Assembly: GCA_029855925.1 (NCBI GenBank)
Contig: JAGSHP010000146.1
Location: 1-6,854, forward strand
Length of the DNA: 6,854 bases
Reading direction: 5' to 3'
Source: Candidatus Thorarchaeota archaeon
GTDB taxonomy: Archaea > Asgardarchaeota > Thorarchaeia > Thorarchaeales > Thorarchaeaceae
The notes below the pieces were generated by a model that was not told the DNA's origin, searched no databases, and was given only the letters and a program-made list of their open reading frames with translations. Positions 6,187 through 6,854 of this stretch are shown here, one piece after another. A program made the position numbers and the translations under genes. Every line of letters starts with the position of its first letter. The stretch's first letter is position 1.

Positions 6187-6854
6187 TTGGAAGACACCGA
6201 CACAGACATTGCAGTTGAATGTCATGACCTACACCGAGATTTTCAAGACGGAACTCGCATCATTCATGTCCTGAAGGGAACAGATCTCAAGGTACGAAAG
6301 GGCGAGTTCATTGCCATAGTGGGTGCCTCTGGGTCCGGTAAGACCACACTTCTCAATCTGATTGGTGGACTTGATCGTCCAACAAGTGGTCAGATAATAG
6401 TGGATGGGATCGATATCTCATCTCTTGATGACGAACAGATGTCTGCAATGCGTCGCGATAAGATCGGTATTCTCTTCCAAGATCAGCATCTTCTCCCGGT
6501 CTTCTCAGCACTGGAGAACGTAATGGTACCCATGCTTCTCAATGAGGTGAGAGAGAAGAGCCGTTACGAGCGGGCGATGGAGCTTCTCAAGGCAGTTGGC
6601 GTTGACCATAGGGCTCATCATATGCCCCATGAACTGTCCGGCGGGATGCGGTCACGGGTCGCTCTCGCTCGTGCGTTAGCCAACGACCCGGTCATTCTTC
6701 TATGTGATGAACCGACTGGGGACCTTGACCACAAGACTGGTGGGGAGATCATCAAACTCATGCGCGACCTAGCCAAGACGCAGAACCGTGCAGTCATTGT
6801 TGTGACGCACGACCCCGAGGTCGCACGCATGGCGGACAAGATTCTTCTTCTACG
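6187..6854 (+). CDS. ABC transporter ATP-binding protein, LolD/MacB type (3' truncated by window edge)
   Basis: The ATPase subunit of a membrane ABC system. Members of this class usually pair with FtsX/MacB-like permeases that act on lipoproteins, peptides or envelope processes. From a TTG start, 222 codons are visible and the frame runs off the right edge, so about the last few residues are missing from a family of roughly 225-250. The order is standard: Walker A GASGSGKTT (46-54, Lys52), Q-loop Gln98 in LFQDQHLLP, signature LSGGM (150-154), Walker B VILLCDEP (169-176, Glu175), D-loop GDLD (178-181) and H-loop His208 in VVTHD. The segment ALENVMVPMLL (108-118) is typical of the LolD/MacB branch. 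The signature is atypical, with Met in place of the usual Gln of LSGGQ. An acidic stretch (EDTDTD) leads the protein. The permease gene is expected just past the window. The substrate cannot be told from this part. Confidence 0.92.
   Translation, partial: MEDTDTDIAVECHDLHRDFQDGTRIIHVLKGTDLKVRKGEFIAIVGASGSGKTTLLNLIGGLDRPTSGQIIVDGIDISSLDDEQMSAMRRDKIGILFQDQHLLPVFSALENVMVPMLLNEVREKSRYERAMELLKAVGVDHRAHHMPHELSGGMRSRVALARALANDPVILLCDEPTGDLDHKTGGEIIKLMRDLAKTQNRAVIVVTHDPEVARMADKILLL

Noticed and set aside
6618..6839. Minus-strand open frame opposite the ABC ATPase
   Set aside because: It lies wholly antisense to the signature, Walker B and H-loop codons and shows no domain of its own.

Overview
The window looks archaeal. 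It carries the C-terminal part of a DNA primase large subunit (PriL, found in archaea and eukaryotes), secreted proteins built like archaeal surface proteins, Shine-Dalgarno (SD)-led starts including GTG and TTG, and an archaeal-style TATA element. GC content is moderate. Large surface proteins with thrombospondin type 3 (TSP3) repeats, next to a full-length OGG1-type glycosylase, would suit an Asgard archaeon such as Thorarchaeota. That placement is an impression of gene content, not a phylogenetic result.

Layout. Positions 1-606 (+) hold the end of priL, cut by the left edge. It converges on a minus-strand block and overlaps the last gene of that block by 20 bp. Read in the direction of transcription, the block is a mobB-like GTPase (6096-5566), surface protein A (5538-3517), surface protein B (3520-1490) and an OGG1-type DNA glycosylase (1438-587). 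The spacings are 27 bp, a 4-bp ATGA overlap and 51 bp, so the block could be one transcript; only the A/B pair is clearly coupled. A 90-bp divergent region (6097-6186) separates mobB from a rightward ABC transporter ATPase of the LolD/MacB type, cut by the right edge.

The centre of interest is the A/B pair. The two proteins are full-length paralogues. Each has a signal peptide, a domain resembling M28 (Zn-aminopeptidase) enzymes, a beta-rich domain, nine Asp-rich repeats with a 22-residue period, a shared juxtamembrane motif, one transmembrane helix and a short basic tail. By eye, the M28 metal and catalytic residues are mostly lost, and lost differently in the two copies. I read them as surface-displayed pseudoenzymes on calcium-stiffened stalks, probably made together. 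The other genes are housekeeping: replication priming, oxidised-guanine repair, molybdenum-cofactor nucleotide attachment and a membrane ABC system. I see no pathway linking them to A and B.

No stretch longer than 300 bases lacks a gene. No RNA gene, mobile element or CRISPR array was recognised.
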